Source: Chondrus crispus (Eukaryota > Rhodophyta > Florideophyceae > Gigartinales > Gigartinaceae). Taken from it: a stretch of DNA of 64,000 nucleotides. Position 1 is the first letter of the stretch. Each line of letters opens with the position of its first letter. The notes under the pieces were generated by a model, which saw only the letters and a program-made list of their open reading frames with translations, did no database searches and had not been told where the DNA came from. The stretch covers positions 62,498-126,497 of the forward strand of contig NW_005178980.1 of assembly GCF_000350225.1 (NCBI RefSeq), in the 5' to 3' direction. Position numbers and translations under genes: made by a program. Of the stretch, positions 9,488 to 20,640 are shown one piece after another.

Positions 9488-11152
9488 TCAGGCACCCGAA
9501 TTCATGGCGCGCATTGCTCGCTGCCGAGCAGCATGGCGACGTGAAGCACGGGTCTCATGAAGTCGAGTACGGTGAATCAATCGCTCAGCACGAACTGCAA
9601 GCACGTGGCGCAGCTCTGCACAAGTGTAGCACACTTCGCCCTCTGAATATGCACTGGATCTCTTCAACTGACGACGCTCAACTCTCTTTTTTAGCGCTTC
9701 TAGAACTGCAGCTGCAGTGAGATGCGCTCCTGTAGTTGTGTCAATGCGAATTGTCTCTGATTCCTCAAGGTCGGATTGTCGAAGCAAACTGCGCCCATTG
9801 GCCGTGAATGACTTGAGTAGTTCTTCCAGCGATTGTGCAGGCCTCTCTAAATTTCTGTTTCTGCTACTACCACCAAAGAAACGCAAGTTTCTCAAGCTTT
9901 CGATTGATGTTCCCTTCGACTCTTGATCCCAAATCCTACATTTCTCAAAACCGCTTATAACATTTGCGGTTGTGACCGCATCAGGCAAAGCATACTTTAA
10001 ATTTTCGGCCACTTCAAAATCGTCAAGCAAATGCTTGAGAGGCGCCCGATTATTCACCTCTCCTGGAATATACGATTTAAAAGGACCGTACACGGAAACA
10101 TCGGAAGGCTGCAAGACATGGGAAGTGTGCGCTGGAATTGCGATAACGACAACTCCGTTGTCTATAAAAAAATAAAGTACATTAAACTGGATACTGCAGC
10201 TGCACCCATCATAAAGCAACATCAACTTTTTCTCTCCGTTTCGTAAATATGCTGTTTCTTACACAAAACCTTTAGGCTAGTCAAAAAAGTCTGTGAATCG
10301 ACCCCGGTGTTTTCTCGCTGGTAGACGTAGCGATTAGGCAAGTAGTTGTGTACTGTCTCAAAACACCTTTGGCCTTCCTGTAATGCGGTTGTTTTCCGGG
10401 AAAGACCACTACGGGTTTGAAGCTGGCACCACTTGCATTAACCCCACACATCAAATTTGATGTGTGAGGAACCATGGAGCGCGATACTTAAGTATCGCGC
10501 TCCATGGTTCCTCGTTGTGCGAATCGTCGTGCTTACCAGTGTCCCCTCGCTTGTGTTCCCAACTCCTCAAGGAAGGCTCCTGCCCGCCATTTTCCCGAAA
10601 GAAATTCCCGATTCATCCACATTAAAGATACGGTTGGGATTGTGAATGTGAAAGCAGTCCATGGCAGCTTGTACGCGAGCAATGTGGTCGGGCAACATTT
10701 TGGTGGGAAACCGCTTCGATTCTGAGTGCGTCAATGGCCCGAACAGGCCGAAGTGCAATCTGGGAGTTGCGAGATAGAAAGCCCTGAACCCATCTGTTCG
10801 ATGGCTGTATCGCGTCAGCAGACTTTCGATACGAATTCATGGCATGTCCTGCTAGCTGACGAAGTCCAAATTTTGTCAGCGGGGTATTCATACCGGAAAA
10901 GTAAACGCCCGCTTCCGAGATTTATTGTTCTTCTTGCTCGTTCAAATACAGCGGTATTCCTGGCGAGCAAATGCTAAATTTGATGTCCAATGGTGAGGTT
11001 GGTTGACTGTCCAGCGGTGACTGAAGCCGTTTTGCATATGCCCTCCTGGCATTTGTCGCCGGAATTTCATGCTTTTTTGCAGCGACAGAGAGGGGAAATC
11101 CATCGAATATATTCTCAAACAGAGCTTCCTGAAGATGGTGGATGCGTTTCAT
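9488..11152 (-). pseudogene. Pogo-superfamily transposase (HTH plus DDE_1), pseudogene 2
   Basis: Minus-strand remnant of about 550 codons in several frames. From the N-terminus: an HTH_psq-like segment (GFPLSVAAKKHEIPATNARR, within 10922-11152); a CENP-B-like HTH (TKFGLRQLAGHAMNSYRKSA, within 10622-10891); first catalytic Asp in NPNRIFNVDESGISFGK (about 10640-10590); the strand motif MCGVNASGASFKPVVVFPGK (within 10281-10475); second Asp in MLLYDGCSCS; then IPAHTSHVLQPSDVSVYGPF, the pogo signature. A long basic C-terminal tail (to 9488) is rich in Arg and Ala. At least three frame breaks plus the palindromic insertion at 10445-10512 make it dead. It differs in sequence from pogo 1, so it is a separate family. 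Clear terminal repeats were not found; the element may extend to about 11450. Confidence 0.82.
10445..10512. repeat. Paired palindromes (A A' B' B scar), copy 2
   Basis: Two perfect zero-loop palindromes abut: 10445-10466 (11-base arms around CAAATTTG) and 10467-10512 (23-base arms around ATACTTAAGTAT). Left flank ends AA and right flank starts AA. It lies in the pogo 2 transposase just before the VNASG motif. Both arms are mutation-free, so this is a young event or one under correction. Confidence 0.95.
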
Positions 11153-11159
11153 GGTATAA

Positions 11160-11660
11160 ATGGGATTGGAGCGAGATTGATATCCCGTTTACTAGAAGGA
11201 AGAGCGATTTGTGTCTCAAAACATTTTGGGCAGGGTTCATGTCGCCGGATGACAACAATAGGAGGCTGGACTTGAGAATCGCGCTTTTTGGTGTGACCCT
11301 ATGCTTCTGTTCGGGTTTGGGGGGGGCTTTTGTTACTTTGGTTCCCGCGAACTCTAGAAGAGGAGGTACTATCACCCGTTTATGTAATGAAAATTGTAAA
11401 AACCGATTTATGTCCAGAAACCGAATAAGGGTACATACGGTTACCCCTTGAGCGGTCTGAGAAATTATGTCTGTCTTTCCTCCAACCTCTGCTCGCTTGG
11501 CTATGCTTTTATAGATTTTGGGGCCACGAAAATTTACTAAACATGCAGGTTCGTCTCTGTAAACCTGTAATAGGCTCTAGACCTTTTAGATCATCCAATA
11601 GAATTTGGTGACGACATCAAACTCTAATAAAATAACACCGCACCAATAAGATCACTTCTA
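11160..11660. other. Untranslated part of pogo 2 or spacer
   Basis: No gene. It probably holds the leader and right end of pogo element 2; no inverted repeat to the 9190-9480 region could be confirmed. Confidence 0.3.
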
Positions 11661-11661
11661 C

Positions 11662-11938
11662 ATGCTACTGTACGGCACACGTGCTGTGCTGTGCAGAGAT
11701 GCACAGAACATTCTGGATGTTACCAGCGTACATCCCAGGTGCATGTGAGTACATGTATAGTACATGTTTGTTGCACTGGGTCTTGACGCTACACGTGTAT
11801 GTTACAGTACACGCGTACTTAGCTACGACCAATCGGCGCGCGCGCGCCCTCACCCTGCGTGGACACCTCTTCCACATATACACCGTACGCTGTCGTCAGA
11901 TTATCAACTTCCGCGCGCGCTGGTCGTTATACTAGACG
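11662..11938 (-). mobile_element. LTR family 2 fragment, minus orientation
   Basis: Read on the minus strand, this matches part of the family 2 LTR seen at 28559-29166 and 54302-55466: the shared core includes CCGATYGGTCGT followed by a run with CGYGTACTGTAACA and ACACGTG words. It is a truncated, diverged piece without visible ends, hence an old fossil. Confidence 0.55.
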
Positions 11939-11939
11939 T

Positions 11940-12262
11940 CTGACAATCTGCGAACATCACTGAGCTGTGTAATGGAAGGGTTTCCGAATATCAAACGGGT
12001 GTCCAAAAGATGAATATTTAAAATGTATTCCTTTTACTGGGCCAACACCTCTTGTAACAACATCTCTAGCACCCTCAGCTTTTCTCATAGTTAAACGTGC
12101 GGATAAAAGTAAGAACGATTCTTTTCATCGTTTTTCTCGACGCCAACGACATCTACAGGCGCCAAAACGGGATTCGATTTCACTTTGACTTCATAATTAC
12201 CGCATTCTATAACACTCACGAAGCTCAATAGTTACTAACAAGGTTCCTTCTTGTCAGAAGCC
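11940..12262. other. Spacer
   Basis: No gene or repeat recognised. It may include the left end of the pogo 3 element. Confidence 0.3.
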
Positions 12263-12269
12263 AACAGCG

Positions 12270-13090
12270 ATGGTGTCGCAATTGTCTTTCAGGGACACAC
12301 GAGACCGCCGTTTCCTTGCTGCAAAGCAAATTCTGGAACGCGGTGCAACATACCGCGAGGCAGCTGCAACTCATGCCGTGCCAGTTGCTACTTTACACGA
12401 TCTTGTCACACGTAACAAAACTGTAACAAGAAAGCCAGGCTGTCTGGCCTCTCGTAGCCCAGTTGAGGAGTAATGTGTTGTTTCTGTGCTGTGTCTGTAT
12501 GCTGAGCGAGGTGTACCGATGCGACGTGCACAACTGAAGCAAGCCATCGAGGTGGTTATTACCCTAAGGACACCCCCGCAAATATCGACAGGTCAATTTA
12601 GAAATGGATCCCCTGGGGCCAAACACCCTCATGCTTTCCAAGCTCGACATGCAGACGAAATACACTTTGTTAAACTTTTGTGCTTGCAATGGAGAAACGT
12701 TGGCGAAGCACTTTGGAATTTTTGGAGAAAATTGCTTCAAACACTGCATTGACCCCGACAGAATATGGAACTGTGATTAATGTGGTATCACACCTGGGTC
12801 GACATGGCACAGAGTACAGCGCTTACTTTTGAGCAGGCTTTGATGCTTGAACGAGAAAAGCTAGGTAAGGATGACGCCAAAAGGAAGATAGTAGAGTGGA
12901 AAGCAGCTGTTGTTTATGAGCATTGTGCAGGGCGAATCCACCGAACGAGACAGGAAGCGGCACAGTTGCGAGATGGGGCGTTAGGTCGAAGAGCTTCCCT
13001 TTCCGGCTTGGCAGTTGTTGCATTTCGGCAGCAATTGCGGCCATTGTGGAAGAAGACGCTTATTAGAGAGTTTACGCAATAACAAATTTT
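12270..13090 (+). pseudogene. Pogo-like transposase remnant 3
   Basis: Plus-strand remnant. ATG 12270 opens an ORF with an HTH_psq domain (FLAAKQILERGATYREAAAT and THAVPVATLHDL), followed past a stop by a CENP-B-like segment (AERGVPMRRAQLKQAIEVVI, 12486-12548). After frameshifts, FKHCIDPDRIWNCD (about 12735-12777) gives the first catalytic Asp motif. The second Asp and the LPAHTSH-like signature are missing, so the core is deleted. A following ORF at 12780-13082 is a charged helical segment that may be the tail of the same protein. It is a third pogo lineage by sequence. Confidence 0.65.
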
Positions 13091-13302
13091 CATGACTTCA
13101 GAAAGAAATATGCAAGTCGTGGACACATGGAAGGTTTCGGCAGAATTCTTCTCACGTACAGGACCAAACTTGCAGGAAGCGAACTTGGTGGTGAAGTTGC
13201 TTCAACAAGTAAAGAGCGCCCAAATCCTACACTTGACAGGATATTGTTCATCGACGTAGTGTGGCATATTCCCCTCCCGGAATTAGGTATTAGATTGGTA
13301 AT

Positions 13303-13871
13303 TGTAGAGCCCGAGCTTTACTGTACCTCAGCCAGCGCGCACACGTGTACCCTACGTGTACAGGGACGCGCGCACCCACGTGTACGACACGTGTGCTGTC
13401 AGCCCCGACGGCTGACAGCGCTACAGTGCAGGCCGACCTGCACTACTGTAGTGTTATGATAAGTTACTCTGTGTATTAAATATGAGCGGACCGCTGGCGG
13501 TGGAGGGGGACAAGCACGGACTTGTCAAGCATCCTCCACCTTGGTCCGCCCGCTTACTCTCAGGTACTTCCGTTAGTTACCTAGGAGTAGCACCGCACGC
13601 GCGTTTAGGACGCGCACAGTACGCCCACGAGGCGGCTCCGCCTCCGCCCGTCGGTACTGGATCGTCACCAAGTACCGCGCCGGGGCGTCGAGGCGTCGAA
13701 CCGCTGGCGCATGCGCGCGTCCCCCCCGACTCCGCTCTACCACCGCTACCTCAATCCCGTGCTTGGTATCGTGGGTGGGCCGTGCGTCTACCTTCCCGCC
13801 GATCGGGGTCTTTCCGAACTGTCAGCACTCACCCCCTCGTCGTTGGGGGTGATTTTACTACACGTAGCACA
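13303..13871 (+). mobile_element. LTR, family 1, copy a
   Basis: About 570 bases, starting TGTAGAGC and ending near TAGCACA. It aligns by eye with the LTR at 51438-52020: shared blocks include GTACGACACGTGTGCTGTCA-like text, a TTGGTC/CCTCCACC segment, CGCTTACTCT, and a CACCCCC...GGGGGTG hairpin close to the 3' end. The hairpin may be the polyadenylation region. It stands in front of a gag-like remnant (13960-14740) in the same orientation, so it is probably the 5' LTR of that element. Ends are approximate; fossil of moderate age. Confidence 0.6.
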
Positions 13872-13959
13872 CTGTCCTTTCAACCGCTATATTCCGTGCG
13901 TCCTTTCCTCTGTTTCACCTGCGTTCTCTATCCCTTTATCATGGCAGAGATAACATAAA

Positions 13960-14740
13960 ATGGTCTCAATACCGGCACCGCAGCCGGTGAAACCAATCTA
14001 TGCGAAGTAATTCCCCGGTCGCTCACAGGGGATCTCATACAGGAACCTGTTAGTCAAGATATTGGCAAACCTGTACCTAACTTAAAAGATCCGTTTCAAC
14101 CCCAACCTCCGGGCGGGCGACGGTCGAAAATTTCACACGCAGTCGACTTGATAATTGTGCAGGAGGTCGTCGCGGCGAGGGCGCAATCGCGTTTTGGGGA
14201 CAAAAACGGGGGCTATTTGAAATAGCGGCATCCAAGGCAAATGCCTCCTGTACAATGACCACCGAGGTTACATGGAAGGCCATTCAATACCTTTATATGA
14301 GGCTGCAGTCGAGATTCGACAGAAAGGAGAGAGTGGAGGCAGCGATGTCAGGGGTAGGTGGTGAGTATGGTGAAATGTAAGAGCTTCTGAACACAATGAA
14401 AGAAGCGATACAATATCTAAATGGGGTTCTACGAGAGAAAAGGAGCAGGTGCGAGATCGTGATGGAGAAAAACAGGGATTAGGTGCCTTGATGCGTAACA
14501 AAATCTCTGAATCGAAAGATAATAAGTAGGGAGATGAGTAGATCTTCTTCAGAACGTAGGCATGAAGGATCGGTGGCTGATGACGCCGAAAGTACGATAG
14601 AAACTTTCGAAGATGTTGTGGTACCGCCGATCTTCCTGTATAAATCAAGGTACAGACTCGGGTTCGTCGACCCAATTCTCTCCTGGGATACCAGTCCCAT
14701 CGAGGGACAACGCAGTGTAACTGCAACAGCGTAAACCAGA
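13960..14740 (+). pseudogene. Gag-like remnant behind LTR family 1
   Basis: The segment starts MVSIPAPQPVKPIYAK about 90 bases downstream of the LTR and continues as charged, degraded protein-like stretches, including an acidic segment at 14534-14734. No zinc knuckle, protease or polymerase is visible, so family assignment (LTR retroelement, probably Ty3/gypsy) rests on position only. It is a broken fossil with several breaks; the rest of the element is missing before the Helitron. Confidence 0.4.
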
Positions 14741-15006
14741 GGTGCTGGGGTAGAGGGTGGAGGGTAGAGATAGCAAAAGAATTAGAATAGAGATAGACGT
14801 AAGGATAGCAAACCAACAGGGAGAATTAAGGGGTTAGGAAACGCAAACGAAGACAGTGACATGGGCCCACGGTAGGGCGGAAGCAACCTATTAGGGGACA
14901 CTTGCGTGCGGAAACGTACCGGAGGCTAATCTTGATAGCTCCCAGGGTCCCAAGGTGCGGGGTAATGCTTGATTTACGAAGGGGGAGGTGGTGCCATCCC
15001 GGCGGG

Positions 15007-15053
15007 TAGAGTACGGTACTCTAGGGCCACCGGCGGTAACCGCCGGTGGCCCT
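15007..15053. repeat. Paired palindromes (A A' B' B scar), copy 3
   Basis: First palindrome: arms TAGAGTAC (15007-15014) and 15016-15023, one-base loop G. Second: 15-base arms 15023-15037 and 15039-15053 around GGCGGTAACCGCC, one-base loop A. The two share base A 15023. Left flank ends AC, right flank starts AC. All arms are perfect. Confidence 0.9.
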
Positions 15054-15059
15054 GGCTTA

Positions 15060-15450
15060 CAGAACATATACAGTACAACTAGTGTAAGAAAGGCTTACAG
15101 TCACTATCCTAAGATTGGATCAGTAATAGCGTTGGATCCAAAATTAGATCAACGGCAGCTCACCCGTACAGTACGACACCCTCAACCATGCTATGTCCAT
15201 TGTACCGCAGATGTTACCTCGGGTCTTGGTAAGAGGGCAAGGCGCATATCACCTGACGAGTTGGACAACGACATGGAGGAGTTCACAGGGCGTCTACGGC
15301 GTGCTGACGAATCTCGAAGCTCGGTTGAGGAGCAGGGCCTTGCTCTTTAGAGAGAGCGTTTTGAGTTTGAAAAAAGGAAAATGTCCTATGTAGTTGACAT
15401 AATACATACTGTATTCAAACCAAGATACTTGTCATAATCTGTAGTATTTC
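15060..15450. other. Spacer before the Helitron 3' end
   Basis: An ORF at 14988-15350 (plus) has no recognisable domain. Nothing else supported. Confidence 0.3.
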
Positions 15451-15458
15451 TACAAGTG

Positions 15459-15487
15459 GGCTCCGTGCGCGCTTCGCGCGCCGAGCC
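15459..15487 (-). terminator. Helitron 3' terminal hairpin
   Basis: GC-rich stem with arms GGCTC and GCGCGC on each side of TTC and a small bulge, 81 bases downstream of the Helitron stop codon. In Helitrons a hairpin just inside the 3' end signals termination of rolling-circle transfer. Confidence 0.7.
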
Positions 15488-15567
15488 AAGGAGGCGTGGA
15501 GGAACACTATTTGGGAAGGGTGGCAATGAAAATATGTAAAGACAATGGCGTTTACTTTTTTTGGTAA

Positions 15568-18500
15568 CTACTGAAGGACCTCGGGGTACACTACGTTTCG
15601 CGTGGTTTCATTGGACTCTCGAGTGAGGACAGTGACGTTGCCTGGGTGAGTAGTCTTTGATAGTGCGACATAGAGTTGACCGTGCGAGAAGCAGTGATCT
15701 CGTAAGTCGAGACCAATGCGGCCACCGAAGGATTGGCCTTGCGCTTTGTTCGTTGTAAGGGCGAAGCACGTGCGAATGGGGAACTGCGTTCGGGTGAAGC
15801 CAGGGATGGGAAAGTTGTCGTCTCCTGGTCCGCAGGGCATTCGAGGAAGACACAATCTGTTGCCTTGGTGTGACCCGGTGGTAACGTGTAGAAAGAGCAG
15901 GTTGTTGGTCATGTTCTCGATGACATATCGCGCGCCGTTGACGTGACCGGTAGCGGGATCGAGATTGCGCAGAAGCATGACGATGAAGCCTTTCTTGAGC
16001 TTGAGCTTGTGGTCTGGTAGAGCAGATCCGGCGGTCAAGGTGTTGAGCATTTCTGTGGGATAGATCAGCGCGTTGGTGTCTTCGTTCTCGACCTTGTCTG
16101 CGCTCAAATACGTTCGATACGATCCCGGAATCATGTTGCCGATGACCTCGTTGACTTCCTCGAGCGGCCTGTTCTTTGTGGTGAGTATAACGCGCTTGGT
16201 GAGCCAGGCAGGGTCGGCGTGATTGTCTCGAATGCCTTGGAAGACCTTGAGGCATAAACTGCGGATGGTGTGCTCGAACGCAACGGACTGTGGTAGTGAG
16301 ATCCATTCCGGGCGCTGTTCGCCTTGAAGTCTGCCTTCCCCGACGCTGAGGAGGAATTCTGGAAAGTTGAGAGCCTCCACATCTGCTGCAGGGTCCGCTC
16401 GGAGAGCAGCAAGGCGCATGTTCTCGGTAAGGCGCAGGAATCGGCACTCTCGATACAGCGGGGAAGCCTTGACGCACGCACTCACGATTTGACCTCTGGA
16501 CCCGCCCGGAACGACGGGAAGGATTTGTCTAAAGTCTCCAGCGAGCACGACGAACTTTCCTCCGAAGGGCCGGTCGGTTTGCATCAAGTCTCGAAGGGAG
16601 CGATCGACAGTCTCAATGCAATGTCGATGGCACATGACGATCTCGTCCCATATGATGAGATCGACTTGTTGCAGTGTACGGCCTGTGTCGGAGTTTGCGG
16701 AGAAGCTGCACGTGCTTTCGGCAGATACAGGAATGGGAATCTTGAACACGGAATGAGCGGTGCGTCCACCGTCGAGCAGCACAGCAGCAACAGCAGACGT
16801 AGCGACAGCGATGACCTGCTTACGGCGCGTACGAAGGAAGTCTTGAATGGCGCTGAGCACGAATGTTTTGCCTGTTCTGCCAGGAGCATCGAGGAAGAAG
16901 AGACGACCACTTCGTGTCGGCATAGAAGGTCCCGCAACGGCGCTTAAGGATCCTTGAAGCAATGCAGAGACGGATACGCCTGGAAGCAAGGAGCCCACTA
17001 TTTCGTCAAAGGCATGACGTTGATTTGTGTTCAACAGCGGCAACGACGTCTGTAGTCGCCCTTCCCACTGCTGCGCTCGTGCTTCGGGGGTCTCGATCTC
17101 GTTTTGCTGTTCCAAAGCGGGCAGGCTGTCATCGGGCAGTGGGAGTCCGAAGTTTGCGAGCGTCCAGTCGGATCGCACGGTCTGCAGAGCCTCCTGTACC
17201 TCTCGAAGTACGTAAGATGTGGCGTGGTGATCATTGCGAAGCTGCTGTCTTCGAATGGGTTGTCTGCGTGCACGATTGCGAGTATCGGTGAGAAACATGT
17301 CCAGGTGGTCGTTCCACAGCGAGAGAGGGTCCGAAGGCTGGCAGTGTGCCAGGATCGTAGCAAACAGATGAGAAAGAGGAACGAAGCTTGACCAGAATGA
17401 ATCTCGGATTGCGTGCTTCCACTCGGCATCGTCGGCCAGCAAACCGAGTCGTAAGCAAGCTTGTCGGAAGCTGGTGCACTGCTCGCCGTCGATATTTCGC
17501 AAGTTCTCGAAGGATGTTGCCCCTGGCACTTGTGTGAGGAGGAGGCCAAGAAAGTAGCGCTCACCCTCCCTCGGACTGACAGTGTAGATTCGACCGACTA
17601 CGTTGGCACCTGTACCACTGAAATCGTAGGCTTCCTCTTCGCTGGTGGCGTTCCGTCTTCGCAGGGTTGCTCTTGGACTCCATGACTTGATGCGTGTCTT
17701 CCACGTAAAGTACGTTGGAAACTTGTGGTACCGAATATGCCGCGCGCTTGGGTACTTCTCGTTGGCTTTAAACCACTCGGTCAGCTTCGTGCCTGTTGCT
17801 GGTCGAAGCGCCGCCTTCTGCTCTCGCTCTTTCTCAAAGTAAACCGTGTGGTGGTTGGGCAGATGCACTGCAAGCCTGACTACTGGAGGATTGCGGTCTA
17901 CAATGTCAAAGGAGAATAACCTCCATGCGGCCTCCGATGCCGAAACGTATCTGGCATCTTGGAAGTTGGAGATCTCGTCGTAGCGCTCGTTCTTGGCAGT
18001 GATTTCCATGGTCACTCGGTCTTGTCCCTTGCACACATACTTGAAGAGGTACTTGATTCCGCCAACGCGTGACACGCAGAGTTCAACATTCAAATGGCAA
18101 GCGAATGAACGTAGAAGCACAGGACTGTGAGGAACGACCCAGGAGTTGTCTACCACGACGGGTTGCTGTCGTCGGCCAGTACGGGAGGGTCGCTCGATGG
18201 AGACGCCACCTGCAGAGGGTGCCCTTCTTCGGTACGTGATGTAGTACTCACTGTCGGACTGGCTGGTTTCGTGTTTGAACGATTTTGGAAACCCTTTCCT
18301 GCAGTACCGCTCGCCCATGCACACGGCTGTTGGATTGTGTTCTCCACATGGATTGTGAATCATATGCTTGAGCACGACCTCTTGGAGTTCTGGATCTTGG
18401 GCAGACGGGATCTCGGCAGAGATAATGCGGTCGACGTTTTCGGGAGTACGCAGATCATTCTTGGAGACTTCATCTAGGAAAAATACAACGTGAGCGTGGG

Positions 18501-20523
18501 GAAGACCGCGTTTCTGAAACTCGATGACTCGTACATGGGCAACAACGGTTCCGAATACTTCTTCGTTGATGACCAAGGACATGAGATCTTTCATTTTGAG
18601 ACGAAACACACGTGCGCACAGATCCGGTCTGTCCTGAGGCGTTTGGTTCGGCAGTAGGGCTCTTGTGATCTCCGGCCAGCTTGGATTGCATGTCATGGTG
18701 AGGACGATGTCCGGGTGGCCAATTTGGTTCGATATAGCAATGATGTCGTGCATCTGCTGCCTCATATAGCGGTCACCTCCAATGTACGTGGAAGGGAGAA
18801 TGAACAGTCGTCCCGCACGCACGGCATCGGCTTCATCTTCAGCACGACGGGAGTCTCCTAGGCTGTCGCGCAGTGAGGTGTAGTCGGCGGCTCCAAGTTG
18901 TGTCTGGTTGTGGCGGAGATAAGAAAGCCATTCTGCCTCCACTTTGCAGAACTGGTCAACCAAGTATTGCTGAAAGAGTCGTGCTGCGTGCAAGATTGTG
19001 CTGAACTCGCCTGATCTTTAGAACAAATGCCATCCGTAGTACATCATCGGAGTAATCTTGGTACGTCTGCCGTCTTGAACACTGGAGAATCGAAGCTCTG
19101 GATACCATCCATCTCTACCGTTCGGGAACAAAAGCACGTAACTCAATGGATCGTATGCGCGATGACTGACTGAAATCGGATCCAGCACTTCGTTCCCGTT
19201 ACTGTTCAGAGTCCCTCTCCTGCGCACGACGATATCTCTTCGCCCAATCTGTCCGTCTTCATTTCCAGGGATCAATGCGGCGACTTCAGAAGCTTCGGGA
19301 CCATTGTACCGGCGCACGTGCTCATGACTTGGCCTGCGGTCGGCATGGATGACCATCTGGTACGTGGCAGGACAGTTGTTTTGAGGAGATTGAGCCCATT
19401 CTCGCATACACAGAAACGTCTGCACGTAGGGGTTGCATTCGTGCAGCATGTGTGTCAGTTGCGTCATCAGTGCCTCTTCCAGTTGTCTAGAGGTTCCAAG
19501 CCTTGTGCGCGTCTGGGTGGCGTAGTCAGTTTCATGAATGTAAACGGAAGCATAGGAAGGCGCCCGCCCTTCGGATGGCATCATGGGACCCATGTAATGG
19601 TACATCCCGCCCTGCGTCGTCATTGTGGGGTTAAAATTAGAAGGACCGGGACCTCTGTTCACCCATTTGGCGACCACAGATGCCATCGATAGCGCTACAT
19701 TGTATGCTCGAATGTTCTTACGGAAGCTGCAGGCCCTTGGAGTATCATCGATGAGAAGAGAGCGCAGAAGAGCTGGCGGGTCGGGGAGAAGCGGCAATGA
19801 CAGCTTCCCCTTCCCACAGCATGTGGAAAAAATGGGCCTTGCGGCAGAGCTGCTCCCGATGCGTTCTTGGACGAAATGCAGAGCTTTGCAGTGCGAACAC
19901 TCAACACAGATCATGCCGAGATCGCGGTACGAAGGAGAGGACTCGGGTAGTGGAGGGAAGAGCTGTCGAGAGGCACTTCGAGCCTGGCGGTCGGATCTTT
20001 GCCGCGCAGCTATGACAGGGGATATATCCACAGCGCTTGCTTGTCGCATTGCCAAGCGATTCGACTCCTGTCTCGAAGATCTCAGTGGAGTATTTTCCTC
20101 GGCTCGGCCTCTTTGCGTTGCAATAAGATCCGATTCTCGCCGCCCCTCACGAATAGGAGTACATTCCTCCGCTCTAGTGCCTCGTGTCGCAATGCGATCC
20201 GCTTCGCGCCGCGCATTTCGGAGGGGGGTGGTTTCTCCCGCTCTGCGCACCCTGGCTCTCTCCCTCAGTCGACGGAGACGCTCCTCGCGCTGCTCAGACG
20301 ACTTTGCTGCTCTTCGTGCTGCAGCACGTTCACGGTTGGCTTGACGACGCGCTTCCCTCTGAGATTCGGTTTGTTGCCCCGTCCGGATTCTGGCACGGGC
20401 TCGACGTGCCTCACGACGTGCTTGAGCGTCAGATTCAGACTCTTGCGCTCTTCTTTCCCTTGCACGCGCGTTTCTTTGCTGCCGTCTTGCTTCTGCCACG
20501 TCTTCGCCCGCTGTTTCCGCCAT
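15568..20523 (-). pseudogene. Helitron Rep-helicase, single in-frame stop
   Basis: One minus-strand frame of about 1,651 codons from ATG 20523, broken only by TAA at 19018-19020 (reading ...YYGWHLF, stop, RSGEFSTILHAARLFQQY, which is continuous Helitron sequence). Order: an Arg/Ala-rich N-terminus with four 23-residue repeats (residues 94-185, motif RAEExTPLRxxRRESxxIAT); a Cys-rich finger (CVECSHCKALHF...CCGKGK); the Rep region with HUH motif GLPHAHVVFF and catalytic tyrosines in YLFKYVCKG; and a PIF1-type helicase with Walker A APGRTGKT, Walker B LIIWDE, AGDFRQILPVV and the C-terminal NKAQGQSF and LYVALSK motifs. Rep nicks and transfers one strand, the helicase unwinds it. An upstream ORF and downstream ORF exist only because of the stop. 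Confidence 0.93.
19969..20244 (-). repeat. Four 23-codon tandem repeats in the Helitron N-terminus
   Basis: Residues 94-185 of the Helitron protein: units start RAGETTPLRNARREAD, RAEECTPIREGRRESD, RAEENTPLRSSRQESN and SAVDISPVIAARQRSD. Earlier residues (about 30-93) are looser Arg-rich repeats of similar character. They are probably helical and nucleic-acid-binding; that is inference from charge. Confidence 0.85.
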
Positions 20524-20640
20524 TTATGTTCTGCTCGGCGCGCTAGTGTTATCCCTGCAAGTGCAGCTAGGGTTGACGCAAGTGCGAGGGGTCCGTTGTA
20601 GATCACTATGAGTCGTAGCAAGCAGTCCTCAAAGGTCTAA

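Larger units (their letters stand above)
15459..20640 (-). mobile_element. Helitron, nearly whole, minus strand
   Basis: A rolling-circle transposon. On the minus strand its 3' end is at the left: a GC-rich hairpin at 15459-15487 (GGCTC...GCGCGC TTC GCGCGC...GAGCC) followed by CACTTGTAG, which resembles but does not match the usual CTRR end. Coding sequence fills 15568-20523. The 5' end should lie beyond 20523; no diagnostic TC start could be fixed, so 20640 is a guess. A single damaging stop in a 1,651-codon frame implies very recent activity. Confidence 0.8.

Noticed and set aside
11837-11850. GGCGCGCGCGCGCC
   Set aside because: Simple GC dinucleotide run within an LTR fragment.
13395-13450. 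Hairpins CTGTCAGCC/GGCTGACAG and a neighbouring CAGTGCAGG/CCTGCACT dyad
   Set aside because: Recur in the matching LTR at 51438-52020, with 4-5-base loops; they are LTR structure, not scars.
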